Positions 41,919-51,845 of a stretch of 64,000 nucleotides of DNA are shown here, one piece after another (the stretch's first letter is position 1; the number at the start of each line of letters is the position of its first letter). The translations under genes were made by a program, and so were the position numbers. The notes under the pieces were generated by a model, which was not told the DNA's origin, did no database searches, and worked only from the letters and a program-made list of their open reading frames with translations. Origin of the DNA: Butyrivibrio sp. NC2002 (GTDB taxonomy: Bacteria; Bacillota; Clostridia; Lachnospirales; Lachnospiraceae); the NCBI RefSeq assembly GCF_000702265.1, contig NZ_KL370881.1:84789-148788 (forward strand), read 5' to 3'.

Positions 41919-42517
41919 TGATGATAACAGGTTTTTTGGAGGGCTTTGCGAAGACAGTAGGTAGAGTGATCTCTGATGTAGGAGGAACAGTCAGTTATCT
42001 GAATGTTGGTATAGTCGTTGCAATTATTTATGTTGCGCTTTATGTGTCTTATGTTTTTGTATGTCTTATTATCGGCAGGGACAGAAGATACAGGAAGGGA
42101 CATGCCACATCCGTATTTCTTCTTCTGATATATGTTACAACGCTTCTTTACCTAGTATTTATGAGTAGAGAAGTCGATCAATATGAAGGTGTAAATCTGA
42201 TCCTGTTTTCCACCTGGGGAAGAACCTATGTAACCAGGGCTCTGTTTATTGAAAATATAATAATGTTTATTCCTATGGGAATGCTTCTTCCAAGCGCTTT
42301 TAAAAAGGTGAGAGCTTTTTCAAGGTGCATTCTTATATGTTTTCTTCTAAGTTTTTTCATTGAAACAACGCAGTTTGTTTTTGGAATAGGTATCTTTGAA
42401 CTGGATGACATCCTGACAAATACAACAGGAGGAATTGTAGGATGGCTGCTATGGCGGTCTTTCTACGGCTTTGCGCATTTCTTTTCCAAGGATACGGAGA
42501 ATATGAGGCTTAAGTGA
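41918..42517 (+). CDS. VanZ-family membrane protein
   Basis: The 199-residue polytopic protein has ENIIMFIPMGMLLP and IETTQFVFGIGIFELDDILTNTTGG split over two membrane segments, the hallmarks of VanZ-like proteins (N-x2-xFxPxG, E-x2-Q, DxxxNxxG). Family members influence glycopeptide tolerance, but most, as here, are outside resistance operons. The ATG overlaps the previous stop codon (TAATG). Confidence 0.9.
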   Translation: MMITGFLEGFAKTVGRVISDVGGTVSYLNVGIVVAIIYVALYVSYVFVCLIIGRDRRYRKGHATSVFLLLIYVTTLLYLVFMSREVDQYEGVNLILFSTWGRTYVTRALFIENIIMFIPMGMLLPSAFKKVRAFSRCILICFLLSFFIETTQFVFGIGIFELDDILTNTTGGIVGWLLWRSFYGFAHFFSKDTENMRLK

Positions 42518-42531
42518 TTTGTTACAAAAAC

Positions 42532-42589
42532 TTGACGAAAACGTAAAAATGGGTTAATATTTTTCTCCGTGGGGAGCAGTTTAGCTCCC
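42532..42589 (+). promoter_or_regulatory. Promoter and leader hairpin of the SGNH hydrolase gene
   Basis: TTGACG (42532-42537) and TAATAT (42555-42560) have 17-bp spacing. GGGAGC...GCTCCC (about 42572-42589) then forms a small hairpin at the start of the expected transcript. Confidence 0.7.
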
Positions 42590-42643
42590 TTATTTCTTAA
42601 TGTGCCGGTTGTAATTGTTTTTTTGGAGATTACCGAGTTCAAT

Positions 42644-43642
42644 ATGAGTAAAATGATAAAGAAAATACTGCACGGAACAATAAATCCATTACTTATAACT
42701 ATTTTTTCGCTTTCAGCGCTTGTACTCACAGTAGTATTATGCGTTTACGTGTATTCAGATACTATGCTGGGAAGAGATATGTCTGAAGGTGCGGGAATAG
42801 AGTCGATTGCAATACAGGCAGAAGCAGCTACCGATTCTTTGGTCGTTAAGACGAGTACTGAGGAGAATCTTTCTGCGGCAGATGACGCCGAAGCTATTTC
42901 ACTTGAATATAATGATGAGAATAAAGCAGAGTCTGATTATACAGTAAATGTGTTTGACGGTAATGAAACCTATTATGCTAACACACTTGTTAATGTCAGG
43001 AGCGGTGCAGGCACCGGATATGATAAACTGGGGACTATAGGAAGAGGAACTGATATCACTGTTACCGGCCTTACGGATAATGGCTGGTATCAGGTTCTCT
43101 ACGATGGCGTAGCAGGATATATAAGTGCTGAATATCTTCAGACAAGTGCCCCCGGAACAGCTTATATTTTTGCAGGCGATTCCAGAACAGTTCAGATGAA
43201 TATGGCTGTTGGAACAAATGGCAATAAATGGATCGCACAGGTAGGAGAAGGCTACAAGTACTTTGCAGGAACCGCGGTTCCTCAGATTGATGCGGGCATC
43301 GGTGAAGGAACTGTTGTTATCATCAATTTCGGTGTAAACGATCTGTACAATGTTGATAAGTATGTAAGCCTTGTTAATTCCAAGATAGATTCCTGGATCT
43401 CTGCCGGAGCTACTGTTTATTATGCAGCAGTTGTTCCTGTAAGCAATTACCCGACAATAACCAATGCCGATATCGAAAGCTTCAATGCCAAATTAAAGAG
43501 CGGCCTTGACAGCAGGGTTGGATGGCTTGACGGATATACTTATCTTACTACCTGCGGATTCAACACAAACGATGGTCTGCATTATGATGCAGCAACTTAC
43601 AAAAACTTATATTCATTCTATATGAGTAATCTTACAGTATAG
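42644..43642 (+). CDS. SH3b-SGNH hydrolase, membrane-anchored
   Basis: From ATG 42644 the 332-residue protein has a membrane helix (about 14-36), a short linker, a bacterial SH3 domain (ANTLVNVRSGAGTGYDKLG onward), and an SGNH/GDSL hydrolase domain with FAGDSRT (nucleophile Ser), NFGVNDLY (Gly and Asn of the oxyanion hole) and DGLHYD (Asp/His). It probably acts on acylated wall polymers, SH3b giving wall binding. The ribosome site is weak (TGGAG at long spacing). Confidence 0.8.
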   Translation: MSKMIKKILHGTINPLLITIFSLSALVLTVVLCVYVYSDTMLGRDMSEGAGIESIAIQAEAATDSLVVKTSTEENLSAADDAEAISLEYNDENKAESDYTVNVFDGNETYYANTLVNVRSGAGTGYDKLGTIGRGTDITVTGLTDNGWYQVLYDGVAGYISAEYLQTSAPGTAYIFAGDSRTVQMNMAVGTNGNKWIAQVGEGYKYFAGTAVPQIDAGIGEGTVVIINFGVNDLYNVDKYVSLVNSKIDSWISAGATVYYAAVVPVSNYPTITNADIESFNAKLKSGLDSRVGWLDGYTYLTTCGFNTNDGLHYDAATYKNLYSFYMSNLTV

Positions 43643-43661
43643 GATTGTATATAGTATAATA

Positions 43662-43706
43662 ATGATGTATAGGGCAAAATTTACTTTTGACCTGTACATC
43701 ATTTTT
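43662..43706 (+). terminator. Intrinsic terminator after the SGNH hydrolase
   Basis: ATGATGTATAGG (43662-43673) pairs with CCTGTACATCAT (43691-43702) with one G-T pair, followed by a T-run. Confidence 0.85.
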
Positions 43707-43734
43707 CAATTATGTGAAAAAAAGAGGGTTCGTG

Positions 43735-44724
43735 ATGGTCTCCATAAAAGATGTCGCCAAAGAAGCCGGCGTAGCAATATCAACTGTATCAAAGGTCTTA
43801 AATAATTATCCTAACGTAAGTGAAGAAACAAAAGAAAAAGTTATGGAGGCTGTAAACAGGCTTAATTTTGTACCCAATCAGGTTGCAGCTGCACTTTCTT
43901 CCAAGAAATCAGGCAGGATTGCCCTTCTTATAAAGCTCAATATGAAGACGCAGGCAATCGACGAGATCGACATGCAGTATATTTCGGGCGCTATAAGCAT
44001 GGCAAGGGAAAAACAGCTGGATGTAATTACTGTCTTTTATTCCATGATAGAGAAGATGAGCCTTGATGAGATGAGGAGGTATTTTGCATCTCAGAGCATC
44101 AGCGGGATCATCATCTTTGGAATGAACAATGAAGATAAGGTACTGCTTAAGCTGATAGAGAGCCAGACCTTCAAGATAGTAGTTGTCGATTCTCCGCTTG
44201 TAAATGAGAGCACTTCATGTGTAGGTATCAATCACTATCAGGCGCAGATCGATGTTGCGGAAAAGACAATAAAAGAAAACATGTGCAGAAGCATTCTATA
44301 CATAGCAGGGATGAAGAACAGTTATGTAACTGAAGAAAAGATAAGAGCCATGAAGGATCTTGCTGCAAAAAGAAAGCTAAAGCTCTTTATAAGAAACGGT
44401 GATTTCTCGGAGCTGAAGGCAAGGCAGTTAACCTTCAGATATGCTAAAAACAAGGACATAGTTGTATGTGCCTCTGATCTTATGGCTATCGGAGCCATGA
44501 AGGCACTGATCGAAATGGATATATTCAGACCGGTTTGCGGATTTGATGGCATCATCCTTATGGGATATGTCGGAAAACAGATGAATACGGTAAAGCAGGA
44601 CTTCGCCAATGTATCAGCTGAGGCAGTTCGTGAACTTAACAGACTTCTTAATGGATCTAAGGGCAGAAACGTGCGCCTTCCCCACAAACTTGTAAGAATG
44701 AAATATGAAGATATCATCTGCTGA
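43735..44724 (+). CDS. LacI-family transcriptional regulator
   Basis: The 329-residue repressor has an N-terminal helix-turn-helix (VSIKDVAKEAGVAISTVSKV) and hinge (LNFVPNQVAAAL), then a periplasmic-binding-like ligand domain ending with FDGIILMGYVG...VSAEAVREL. Start ATG 43735 follows AGAGGG. It lies directly upstream of the glycogen phosphorylase gene, whose promoter has two LacI-type palindromes, so it likely represses that gene in response to a sugar. Confidence 0.92.
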   Translation: MVSIKDVAKEAGVAISTVSKVLNNYPNVSEETKEKVMEAVNRLNFVPNQVAAALSSKKSGRIALLIKLNMKTQAIDEIDMQYISGAISMAREKQLDVITVFYSMIEKMSLDEMRRYFASQSISGIIIFGMNNEDKVLLKLIESQTFKIVVVDSPLVNESTSCVGINHYQAQIDVAEKTIKENMCRSILYIAGMKNSYVTEEKIRAMKDLAAKRKLKLFIRNGDFSELKARQLTFRYAKNKDIVVCASDLMAIGAMKALIEMDIFRPVCGFDGIILMGYVGKQMNTVKQDFANVSAEAVRELNRLLNGSKGRNVRLPHKLVRMKYEDIIC

Positions 44725-44783
44725 ATTGAGGCAGATGATATCATTGTAAAAAAATCATAAAAAATTAATATTTCAACTATTGC

Positions 44784-44836
44784 AGAAAACGTTTTCCTAT
44801 GATAGAGTATATGTAAATTGAGAGAAAACGTTTTCT
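44784..44836 (+). promoter_or_regulatory. Twin LacI-type operators in the glgP promoter
   Basis: GAAAACGTTTTC occurs at 44785-44796 and 44824-44835, both perfect 12-bp palindromes with centres 39 bases apart, near four DNA turns. TATGAT at 44798-44803 lies between them as a possible -10. The central CG step is typical of LacI/CcpA-family sites; the neighbouring LacI-family regulator is the likely binder. Confidence 0.85.
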
Positions 44837-44873
44837 GCCAAAAAAAGGCAGATTTGATTGAAGGGAGAAAATT

Positions 44874-47180
44874 ATGAGTCAGCATACTAACCTGCAGAGA
44901 GATGTTCTTGTTACCAATATGGAAGAACAGCTTGAGACAATTGCACAGGAGAAATTTGGCAAGAGCTTAAAGGATTGCTCAAATCAGGAAGCATACGTTG
45001 TACTTCTTGAGGTTACAAGCCGCCTTATGAAGGTAGCAGAGATTGAGGGTGGCGAGAAGAAGATTTACTACATCTCAATGGAATTCCTCATCGGTAAGCT
45101 TTTATCAAACAACCTTATCAACTTAAGAGTATATGATAAGGTAAGCGAAATCCTTGAGAAGAACGGCAAGAGTCTTGCAGAGATAGAGGAGTGCGAGCCC
45201 GAGCCTTCACTTGGTAACGGTGGTCTTGGCAGACTTGCAGCTTGTTTCCTTGATTCTATCGCAACTCTTGGCCTCTCCGGAGAGGGTATCGGACTTAACT
45301 ATCATTTCGGTCTTTTCCGTCAGGTATTTAAGGATAACCTTCAGACAGCAGAGAAGGATTCCTGGATCGAGAAGGAGTCATGGCTTGAGAAGACAGACAC
45401 TACTTTCGAAGTAAACTTTGGTGACAAGAAAGTGGTTTCAAGACTTTACAATATGAGTGTTGTAGGTTATGACACCGGTGTTAATAAGCTCAGACTTTTC
45501 GATGTTGAGACAGTTGATGAGAGCCTTGTTAAGAAGGGAATCAGCTTCGATAAGGAAGAAATCGAGAAGAACCTTACACTTTTCCTTTATCCCGATGATT
45601 CTGATGAAGCAGGTAACCTCCTTAGAATCTATCAGGAGTATTTCCTTGTAAGCAATGCAGCTCAGCTTATTTTAAGAGAGCAGAAGGAGCATCAGTATGA
45701 TCTCCATGAGCTCAACAAGCATGCTGTAATACAGATAAATGATACACATCCTACAATGATCATTCCCGAGCTTATCAGAATTCTTGTTGAGGATAAGGCA
45801 TTTTCTATGGATGATGCTATCGACGTAGTATCTAAGACATGCGCTTATACAAACCATACAATCCTTGCAGAAGCGCTTGAGACATGGCCTCTTAAGTACC
45901 TTGAGAAGGTTGTTCCTCAGCTTGTTCCTTACATCAAGGAGCTTGATAAGAGAATCCGCGCAAAGGTTAAGAATCCTGCAGTTCAGATCATAGACAAGGA
46001 TAAGAGAGTGCACATGGCATTTATCGACATCCACTATGGCTTCTCTGTAAACGGTGTTGCTGCTATCCACACAGACATCCTCAAGAATTCAGAGCTTAAT
46101 GATTTTTACAAGCTCTATCCTGAGAAGTTCAACAATAAGACAAACGGTGTAACATTCCGCAGATGGCTTCTTTCATGTAATCACCCGCTTGCTGATTTCA
46201 TCTCAGAGAAGATTGGCGACGGATTTAAGAAGGATGCTAATAAGCTTGAAGATCTTCTTAAGTTTAAGGATGATCAGGAAGTTCTTGATAAGATTGCAGA
46301 CATCAAGTTCAAGAAGAAGGAAGAGCTTGCTGCTTATCTTAAGAAAAAAGAAAATGTTGAGGTTGATCCTAACTCAATCTTTGATATTCAGGTCAAGAGA
46401 CTTCATGAGTACAAGCGTCAGCAGATGAATGCTCTTTATATCATTCATAAGTACCTTGAGATCAAGGGCGGCAAGAAGCCTGTAAGACCGATCACATTTA
46501 TTTTCGGAGCAAAAGCAGCTCCTGCATACGTGATCGCACAGGATATAATTCACCTTATTCTCTGCCTCCAGCAGATCGTTAATAACGATCCCGATGTAGC
46601 TCCTTACATGAAGGTTGTTATGGTAGAGAACTACAACGTAAGCTATGCTGAGCGTCTTATCCCTGCATGTGATGTATCCGAGCAGATCTCACTTGCGTCA
46701 AAAGAGGCATCAGGTACAAGTAACATGAAGTTTATGCTCAACGGAGCTGTAACTCTTGGTACAGATGACGGCGCAAATGTAGAGATCCATAACCTTGTAG
46801 GTGATGACAATATCTTTATCTTCGGTATCAGCGCTGATGAGGTAATTGAGCACTACAAGAAGGCTGACTATGTATCAAAGGATTACTACAAGAAGAGCAA
46901 GGTTATAAAAGAGGCAGTAGACTTTATCACTTCCAAGCAGTGCCTTGCAGTAGGTCACAAGGAAAACTTAAAGCGCCTTCAGGATGAGCTCCTTAATAAG
47001 GACTGGTTCATGACTCTTATAGACCTTGAGGACTACATCAGAGAGAAAGATCTTGCTTTCGCAGAGTACGAGAACCGTGATAAGTGGAAGAAGATGATGC
47101 TTACCAACATTGCAAAGGCCGGCTTCTTCTCATCTGACAGAACTATCGAAGAGTACAACAGAGATATCTGGAAATTATAA
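44874..47180 (+). CDS. glgP: Glycogen/starch/maltodextrin phosphorylase
   Basis: This PLP enzyme releases glucose-1-phosphate from alpha-1,4-glucans. The 768-residue protein has the N-terminal segment [21 protein letters not shown], the NDTHPT loop and the PLP-binding block [15 protein letters not shown], where the Lys forms the Schiff base. It is slightly shorter than the ~800-residue E. coli enzymes. GAAGGGAG precedes the ATG. Codon use is more biased than in its neighbours, suggesting high expression. Confidence 0.95.
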   Translation: MSQHTNLQRDVLVTNMEEQLETIAQEKFGKSLKDCSNQEAYVVLLEVTSRLMKVAEIEGGEKKIYYISMEFLIGKLLSNNLINLRVYDKVSEILEKNGKSLAEIEECEPEPSLGNGGLGRLAACFLDSIATLGLSGEGIGLNYHFGLFRQVFKDNLQTAEKDSWIEKESWLEKTDTTFEVNFGDKKVVSRLYNMSVVGYDTGVNKLRLFDVETVDESLVKKGISFDKEEIEKNLTLFLYPDDSDEAGNLLRIYQEYFLVSNAAQLILREQKEHQYDLHELNKHAVIQINDTHPTMIIPELIRILVEDKAFSMDDAIDVVSKTCAYTNHTILAEALETWPLKYLEKVVPQLVPYIKELDKRIRAKVKNPAVQIIDKDKRVHMAFIDIHYGFSVNGVAAIHTDILKNSELNDFYKLYPEKFNNKTNGVTFRRWLLSCNHPLADFISEKIGDGFKKDANKLEDLLKFKDDQEVLDKIADIKFKKKEELAAYLKKKENVEVDPNSIFDIQVKRLHEYKRQQMNALYIIHKYLEIKGGKKPVRPITFIFGAKAAPAYVIAQDIIHLILCLQQIVNNDPDVAPYMKVVMVENYNVSYAERLIPACDVSEQISLASKEASGTSNMKFMLNGAVTLGTDDGANVEIHNLVGDDNIFIFGISADEVIEHYKKADYVSKDYYKKSKVIKEAVDFITSKQCLAVGHKENLKRLQDELLNKDWFMTLIDLEDYIREKDLAFAEYENRDKWKKMMLTNIAKAGFFSSDRTIEEYNRDIWKL

Positions 47181-47227
47181 TAAGTATTTTGGCTGAATTC
47201 AGCCTGTATGCATGGATTCAATGCATG

Positions 47228-47264
47228 GATTCCGCAGATTTTAAGGATCTGCGGAATCTTTTTA
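47228..47264 (+). terminator. glgP terminator
   Basis: GATTCCGCAGAT (47228-47239) pairs with ATCTGCGGAATC (47247-47258) and is followed by a T-run. Confidence 0.93.
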
Positions 47265-47280
47265 CGTTAAATAATATAAA

Positions 47281-47320
47281 AGGGCTTTGAAAAAATGAGA
47301 GATCATCTTTTCAAAGCCCT
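47281..47320 (-). terminator. Chemoreceptor gene terminator
   Basis: AGGGCTTTGAAAA (47281-47293) pairs with TTTTCAAAGCCCT (47308-47320); on the minus strand it is followed by TTTTA. It ends the convergent chemoreceptor transcript. Confidence 0.85.
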
Positions 47321-47342
47321 GTATTATTATGATGATATTGCC

Positions 47343-49334
47343 TTATGATTTGAAGAACTGCATTTCCTCATTAAGCTGTTCTGCAATATCCTTTAGACCA
47401 TTTGCAGAAGCTGCCAGAGTTGTAACTGTAGCGGAAAGTTCCTGCATGGAAGCTCCGGTTTCTTCTGATGAAGCAGCGTTTTCTTCTGAAATAGCTGAAA
47501 GTGCGCTCATTGTGTCAACAACTGCATTCTTTGATGTATCGCAAGTGTCAGCGCCTTCTGAAATGAGTTGAACACCGCCTACTGTACTACCGATATCTTC
47601 AAGCATTCCATTAACAGCATCAAGTGTTTCGCCCAGAGCAATCTGCTGTTCGTTGTTTCCTTGTCTTACGTCTTCAGCAGCAGCAACAGCTGCATCTGAC
47701 TGTTCAAGAAGCATCGCCATTTCTGTCCTGATCTCATCGGCCATCTGCTTGGAATCTTCAGCAAGTTTGCCGATTTCTTCTGCAACTACCGAGAAACCTC
47801 TTCCTGCTTCGCCAGCTCTTGCGGCCTCTATAGAAGCATTTAGTGACAAAAGGTTAGTCTGAGTTGCTATAGAGGTGATTCCTTCTACTTTTTCACTGAT
47901 TGAATTAACTGCGTCCTTAGTAGCCTTTATGGTCTGTGAAATATCATCAATTTTGGCTGTCATCTCATTGGAGGATTCCTGCAACGAGTGAAGCGAATTG
48001 CTGGAAACCTGTGATGCTTCCTTCATCTTCTGAGCAATACCGGATAGATCATCAGTGGAAGTCTGAACGCCGGCTACAGCATCACCAATCCTGCCAACAT
48101 TCTCAGATGCAGATTGAATTTCGTCTGCCTGCTGCGTAGCTCCTGATGCAATTTCCTGAACGGCATTAGATACATCCTCTGCTGTCTGGGAAATCTGAGA
48201 TGCCATATCTGATAGCTCACTGGAAGATCTTCCTACATTAGAAGCAGACTCTTTTATGTTGTTAACGATATGATCGAGCTTTTCAATAACTGAATTGGTG
48301 GCTTTGGAAATAGTTCCAAATTCATCTCTCCTCTTGTCATACTTATCGACTTTAACAAAACGTCCGTCGGAAAGAGCCTCAAGAGATTCATTAACTGCTT
48401 TGATCGGGTCTGTAAAGCTTTTAGCCATCATAAAGGATATAACAACAGCAATGATCAGCAATATGGCACCGACAACAATTACGATAATAGCGGATTGTCT
48501 TGCAGCACTCATGATAACACTGGCTTCTTTTCCTGTAACAACTATAAAACCTGAGTTTGGCTCTTTTACATAAGCCATATAATTGGTGCCAAAAGCTGAC
48601 TTTGATTTATAAAAGCCCTGATCTTGTCCTGATGTATAGAACTCTGAAGAAGATACATCAACTTCATCATGCTTGCCGTCGCCGATTTCATATTCTGCAT
48701 GTGCGGCAACCATGCCGTCTCTGTCGACAACAAATGCTGTCTTCGCATCAGCCGCAAGAGTCTCATGGAGGTTATCGAGATCATAATTTCTGTGAGCAAT
48801 ACCGATAACTTTATCACCATTTTTGATAGGTGCAGAGAAAGTTATCATTCTTTTTCCAGTTGTTTTGCTGACAGTAACATTTGAAATGTAGACATTGCCG
48901 GCCATAGCCTCTTTAAAGTACTCACGGTCAGATACATCTATGCATTCACCGGTGCCTCTTGCAATCTGCATACCCTGGTCATTGGTGATCGCGGTATTCT
49001 GTCCATCGTTCATAACCTGATCGTATTCATAAAGAGTAGCTGTAACAGCATCAAGCGGAATTCCTGCTTGACCAACAACAAACTGCACAACAGTAGGATT
49101 GCTTGCTATGCTCTTTACCATATTCTGATTAACTTCTATGGTTTTTTCAAAATTACTGTGCACATACCAGGCCTGCCACTCAAGTGATTCCTGAGCATCA
49201 GCCAAAGCTTTATTGGTAGATGTTACATAGCTAACAACTATTGCGACAACAAGAGGGATGACTATAACTGCCATCATAATTGCTATCAGCTTGGTTTTTA
49301 CACTGTCAAAAAAGCCCATCTTATTATTGTTCAT
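47343..49334 (-). CDS. Methyl-accepting chemotaxis protein (Cache sensor)
   Basis: The 663-residue transducer has a membrane helix (about 13-36), a ~250-residue extracellular dCache-type domain ([11 protein letters not shown]...[15 protein letters not shown], then [11 protein letters not shown]), a second helix (about 280-302), HAMP, and a long signalling coiled coil with the conserved hairpin tip [20 protein letters not shown]. Cache domains bind small organic acids or amino acids; the ligand is unknown. GGAGG precedes the ATG. Confidence 0.94.
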   Translation of the reverse strand: MNNNKMGFFDSVKTKLIAIMMAVIVIPLVVAIVVSYVTSTNKALADAQESLEWQAWYVHSNFEKTIEVNQNMVKSIASNPTVVQFVVGQAGIPLDAVTATLYEYDQVMNDGQNTAITNDQGMQIARGTGECIDVSDREYFKEAMAGNVYISNVTVSKTTGKRMITFSAPIKNGDKVIGIAHRNYDLDNLHETLAADAKTAFVVDRDGMVAAHAEYEIGDGKHDEVDVSSSEFYTSGQDQGFYKSKSAFGTNYMAYVKEPNSGFIVVTGKEASVIMSAARQSAIIVIVVGAILLIIAVVISFMMAKSFTDPIKAVNESLEALSDGRFVKVDKYDKRRDEFGTISKATNSVIEKLDHIVNNIKESASNVGRSSSELSDMASQISQTAEDVSNAVQEIASGATQQADEIQSASENVGRIGDAVAGVQTSTDDLSGIAQKMKEASQVSSNSLHSLQESSNEMTAKIDDISQTIKATKDAVNSISEKVEGITSIATQTNLLSLNASIEAARAGEAGRGFSVVAEEIGKLAEDSKQMADEIRTEMAMLLEQSDAAVAAAEDVRQGNNEQQIALGETLDAVNGMLEDIGSTVGGVQLISEGADTCDTSKNAVVDTMSALSAISEENAASSEETGASMQELSATVTTLAASANGLKDIAEQLNEEMQFFKS

Positions 49335-49718
49335 GTTAAATCCTCCAAATATAAGGCAAACACTATAATTAATGCATCTAATATAGATTATAGCCTACAA
49401 ATGTTGGGAAAATGGTGGATTTAACGTTTATTTAATATAAATTTAATGTTTAATCGTATTTTTATAGATATTTAAGGAGTTGCATCAGATGGATATAGTA
49501 AAATTATAAGAAGAGTATTGTCCTTACAGAGTATGGACAAGAAGACCTATAGGTCAGTAGTGGAGAAACTAAAGAGAGCTGGTGCTAAAACTCAGACCTA
49601 TATTTATAAAAAGAAATGATCATTAAGATTTTCTTTAGTGCAAATAAAACTTTATTGGTTGTAACCTGGCTAAAGAATATATAATGACCGGCAATTGTGT
49701 TGAGGGAGTAATGAGAAT
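49335..49718. other. Intergenic region with a possible decayed small gene
   Basis: TATAAT on the minus strand (49387-49392) is the likely chemoreceptor -10. On the plus strand AAGGAG (49474-49479) and an ATG at 49489 open MDIVKL and stop. The -1 frame continues without stop to 49619 with KIIRRVLSLQSMDKKTY and a lysine-rich end. This may be a ~44-residue gene broken by a frame change, or chance. Confidence 0.35.
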
Positions 49719-50993
49719 ATGGCAAAGTATGATTTTGATTCATACACATTGTATGAGATAAAAAAGCGTAATGTTTACTCTGTCAGGATCAGAGTTGTGC
49801 TTAAAAACGCTATAGACGGAGAGGCGCTGAAAACTTCTGCTGTTAAGGCTTATAAAAGGTTCCCATACTACAGCAGGACGGTATCTTTAAATGAGGATGA
49901 AGCATACATTCTTGAGCCCTGTGATAAGCCCTTGGTTGTAAGTATGGGCAACAAAGTGATCAAACTTGGAACTGATGAGACAAATGGGCTTCTTTTTGCC
50001 ATCACTTATGATAATAATAATATTTATTTTAATTTCGCTCACAACTTCTGCGGCGGTTGTGGAGCAATGCTGTGGATAAAAGCAACACTGTGGCAGTATT
50101 TAACGGATCTTGGGTATGATGTTGACAAGACGGGGATACTGACAATTGACACACCGATAACACTTAAGGAGCAGGCTGAACCAGACGTAGAACATATGCC
50201 TGTTGGTAATCCGGTTGGTAATTTTGACTTTCCAAAGGATTCATTTACTCCTTTAAACGACTATTTTGAAAGTATGAGGGATCCAAATGGCATTGATGGC
50301 TATTATCCCATAAAAATACCAAAGAAAAACCTTATGAAATATGCCCGTGATAATGATGGAAGTCCTAATTCTATTTTGTCAGCTCTCTTGTTCAAGATGC
50401 ATATAAAAGTTCGCCCTGACGAGAATAGATTTATCGGTGGGATAGCCAATAACTATCGGGAGGATGTGGGGTGCCCGGAAACTTACAGAGATATGGTCAG
50501 ACAGATGTATGTACAATATGATAAAAGGATGAAGGACTGGCCTGTTGAAAAGCTCTCTACCATCACAAGAAGCAGGATGTATGTTCAGATGCAGCCTGAG
50601 CTTAGCTGGGAAAAAATCAGAGAGGTTGAAGCATTTCGCAGGCAGATCGATAAACAAAATGGTATCGATAATAAAGTCACCTACGCGGTAGATAACAGTC
50701 CAACAACCCATGGCATACCGTCAGCTTTTCATATAAGCTACGTGGGTAAGATTGCATGGGGCGGTCTGGCACCTTTTCTTGATGGCGTTTACTCTCTGAC
50801 AATGGGGCATCTTATGGTAGAAGTGAATGCTACAGAAGAAGATTTTTGCTTCAGTTTTCAAACTGTTCGACGTGATGGGATGTACATAAAGGAGTTCCTC
50901 GAGGCACTTGAAGAAGAAGGAATTGCATATTCTGCAGGAAGTCTTGAAGAGAAAAAACTGCCTGAAATAATATTGCCGCCCTTTAATGATTAG
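49719..50993 (+). CDS. Condensation/chloramphenicol-acetyltransferase-fold acyltransferase-like protein
   Basis: The 424-residue protein resembles alcohol acetyltransferase/condensation-fold proteins of Clostridia. Two half-domains are suggested; NFAHNFCGGCGAMLW is at the site of the HHxxxDG motif, keeping the second histidine while Asp is replaced by Gly-Cys-Gly. A segment with FGKIAWGG-like VGKIAWGGL corresponds to the DFGWG-type structural motif. GAGGGAG lies upstream. The substrate is unknown. It is followed by a small membrane protein gene. Confidence 0.6.
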   Translation: MAKYDFDSYTLYEIKKRNVYSVRIRVVLKNAIDGEALKTSAVKAYKRFPYYSRTVSLNEDEAYILEPCDKPLVVSMGNKVIKLGTDETNGLLFAITYDNNNIYFNFAHNFCGGCGAMLWIKATLWQYLTDLGYDVDKTGILTIDTPITLKEQAEPDVEHMPVGNPVGNFDFPKDSFTPLNDYFESMRDPNGIDGYYPIKIPKKNLMKYARDNDGSPNSILSALLFKMHIKVRPDENRFIGGIANNYREDVGCPETYRDMVRQMYVQYDKRMKDWPVEKLSTITRSRMYVQMQPELSWEKIREVEAFRRQIDKQNGIDNKVTYAVDNSPTTHGIPSAFHISYVGKIAWGGLAPFLDGVYSLTMGHLMVEVNATEEDFCFSFQTVRRDGMYIKEFLEALEEEGIAYSAGSLEEKKLPEIILPPFND

Positions 50994-51066
50994 AATATGC
51001 GAAGAGAGGATTGATAAATTCACTAAAACCCATAAGGATTGAAAAAAACGAGGAGGATAAGAGAAT

Positions 51067-51663
51067 ATGACGACCAATCAAGATAAAAAGGCAAGCCTGT
51101 TGATAATGATTCATGTGGTTTTAATGGCATTGATGGTGGTAGGCACTACCGGCGCCATGATACATTTTATTGTCGACAGTATTAACACTGATGTCACAGG
51201 TTTTTCAAATCAGGCCAATGCTTTTATGATGCTGGTGATCCTTGCTATGTTGATCGTCGGCATTTTATACCTGGTAAAGGGATATACGAAGCGGGCGGCG
51301 GTTTACTATAAACTGTTTTTGATCCTTAATGTTGCGGTATGTATACTGACTATCTTTATTGATCTATGTTTCTATCGAGTAACTATATGGATGATCACTA
51401 TCAGCGTCCTTAATGTCTGTAAGATTATCCTTCTTCTCCTTATGGCTTTTGGACAAGATCTTGGAGAGAAAAGAACCTGGCAGATATTCTACATGCTTTT
51501 GGCAGCGGATGGGTTAAAGCTGATATTAGCAATCATAAATATGGTAGGTATCGGGTTTGATTTCAGCTTTCTGGGATATGTTACCGCTTTGATTTCTGAT
51601 GGAACGATCGGACTAGCCATCAGGGGTAAGTATGAGAACAAAAAAATGCGCGGAAGGACATGA
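51067..51663 (+). CDS. Polytopic membrane protein, unknown
   Basis: A 198-residue protein with about five hydrophobic helices (about 12-34, 55-75, 85-105, 108-130 and 140-165) and charged ends. It was not recognised. GAGGAGGATAAGAG precedes the ATG. It follows the acyltransferase-like gene by 73 bases, so the two may act together on a membrane or wall substrate. Confidence 0.65.
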   Translation: MTTNQDKKASLLIMIHVVLMALMVVGTTGAMIHFIVDSINTDVTGFSNQANAFMMLVILAMLIVGILYLVKGYTKRAAVYYKLFLILNVAVCILTIFIDLCFYRVTIWMITISVLNVCKIILLLLMAFGQDLGEKRTWQIFYMLLAADGLKLILAIINMVGIGFDFSFLGYVTALISDGTIGLAIRGKYENKKMRGRT

Positions 51664-51766
51664 TTTGTGTTGTAGCGAAAATTGGGGCGTATCCATTTTT
51701 TGCTTTTGCTGTTTTGTTTGGCAGATTCGATGTAATCATATTGTAAACTGTTCCTATTTATTATGC

Positions 51767-51803
51767 TATAATTTTATTAGTTGTTCCTCATTTTAATGAG
51801 GAA
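51767..51803 (+). promoter_or_regulatory. Thiolase promoter (extended -10) and leader hairpin
   Basis: TGC-TATAAT with TATAAT at 51767-51772 is an extended -10. TTCCTCATT (51784-51792) and AATGAGGAA (51795-51803) then form a perfect 9-bp hairpin at or near the transcript start. Confidence 0.6.
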
Positions 51804-51845
51804 ATAATAATAATGTGACAATTAACAATAAAAGGAGGATGTGTC

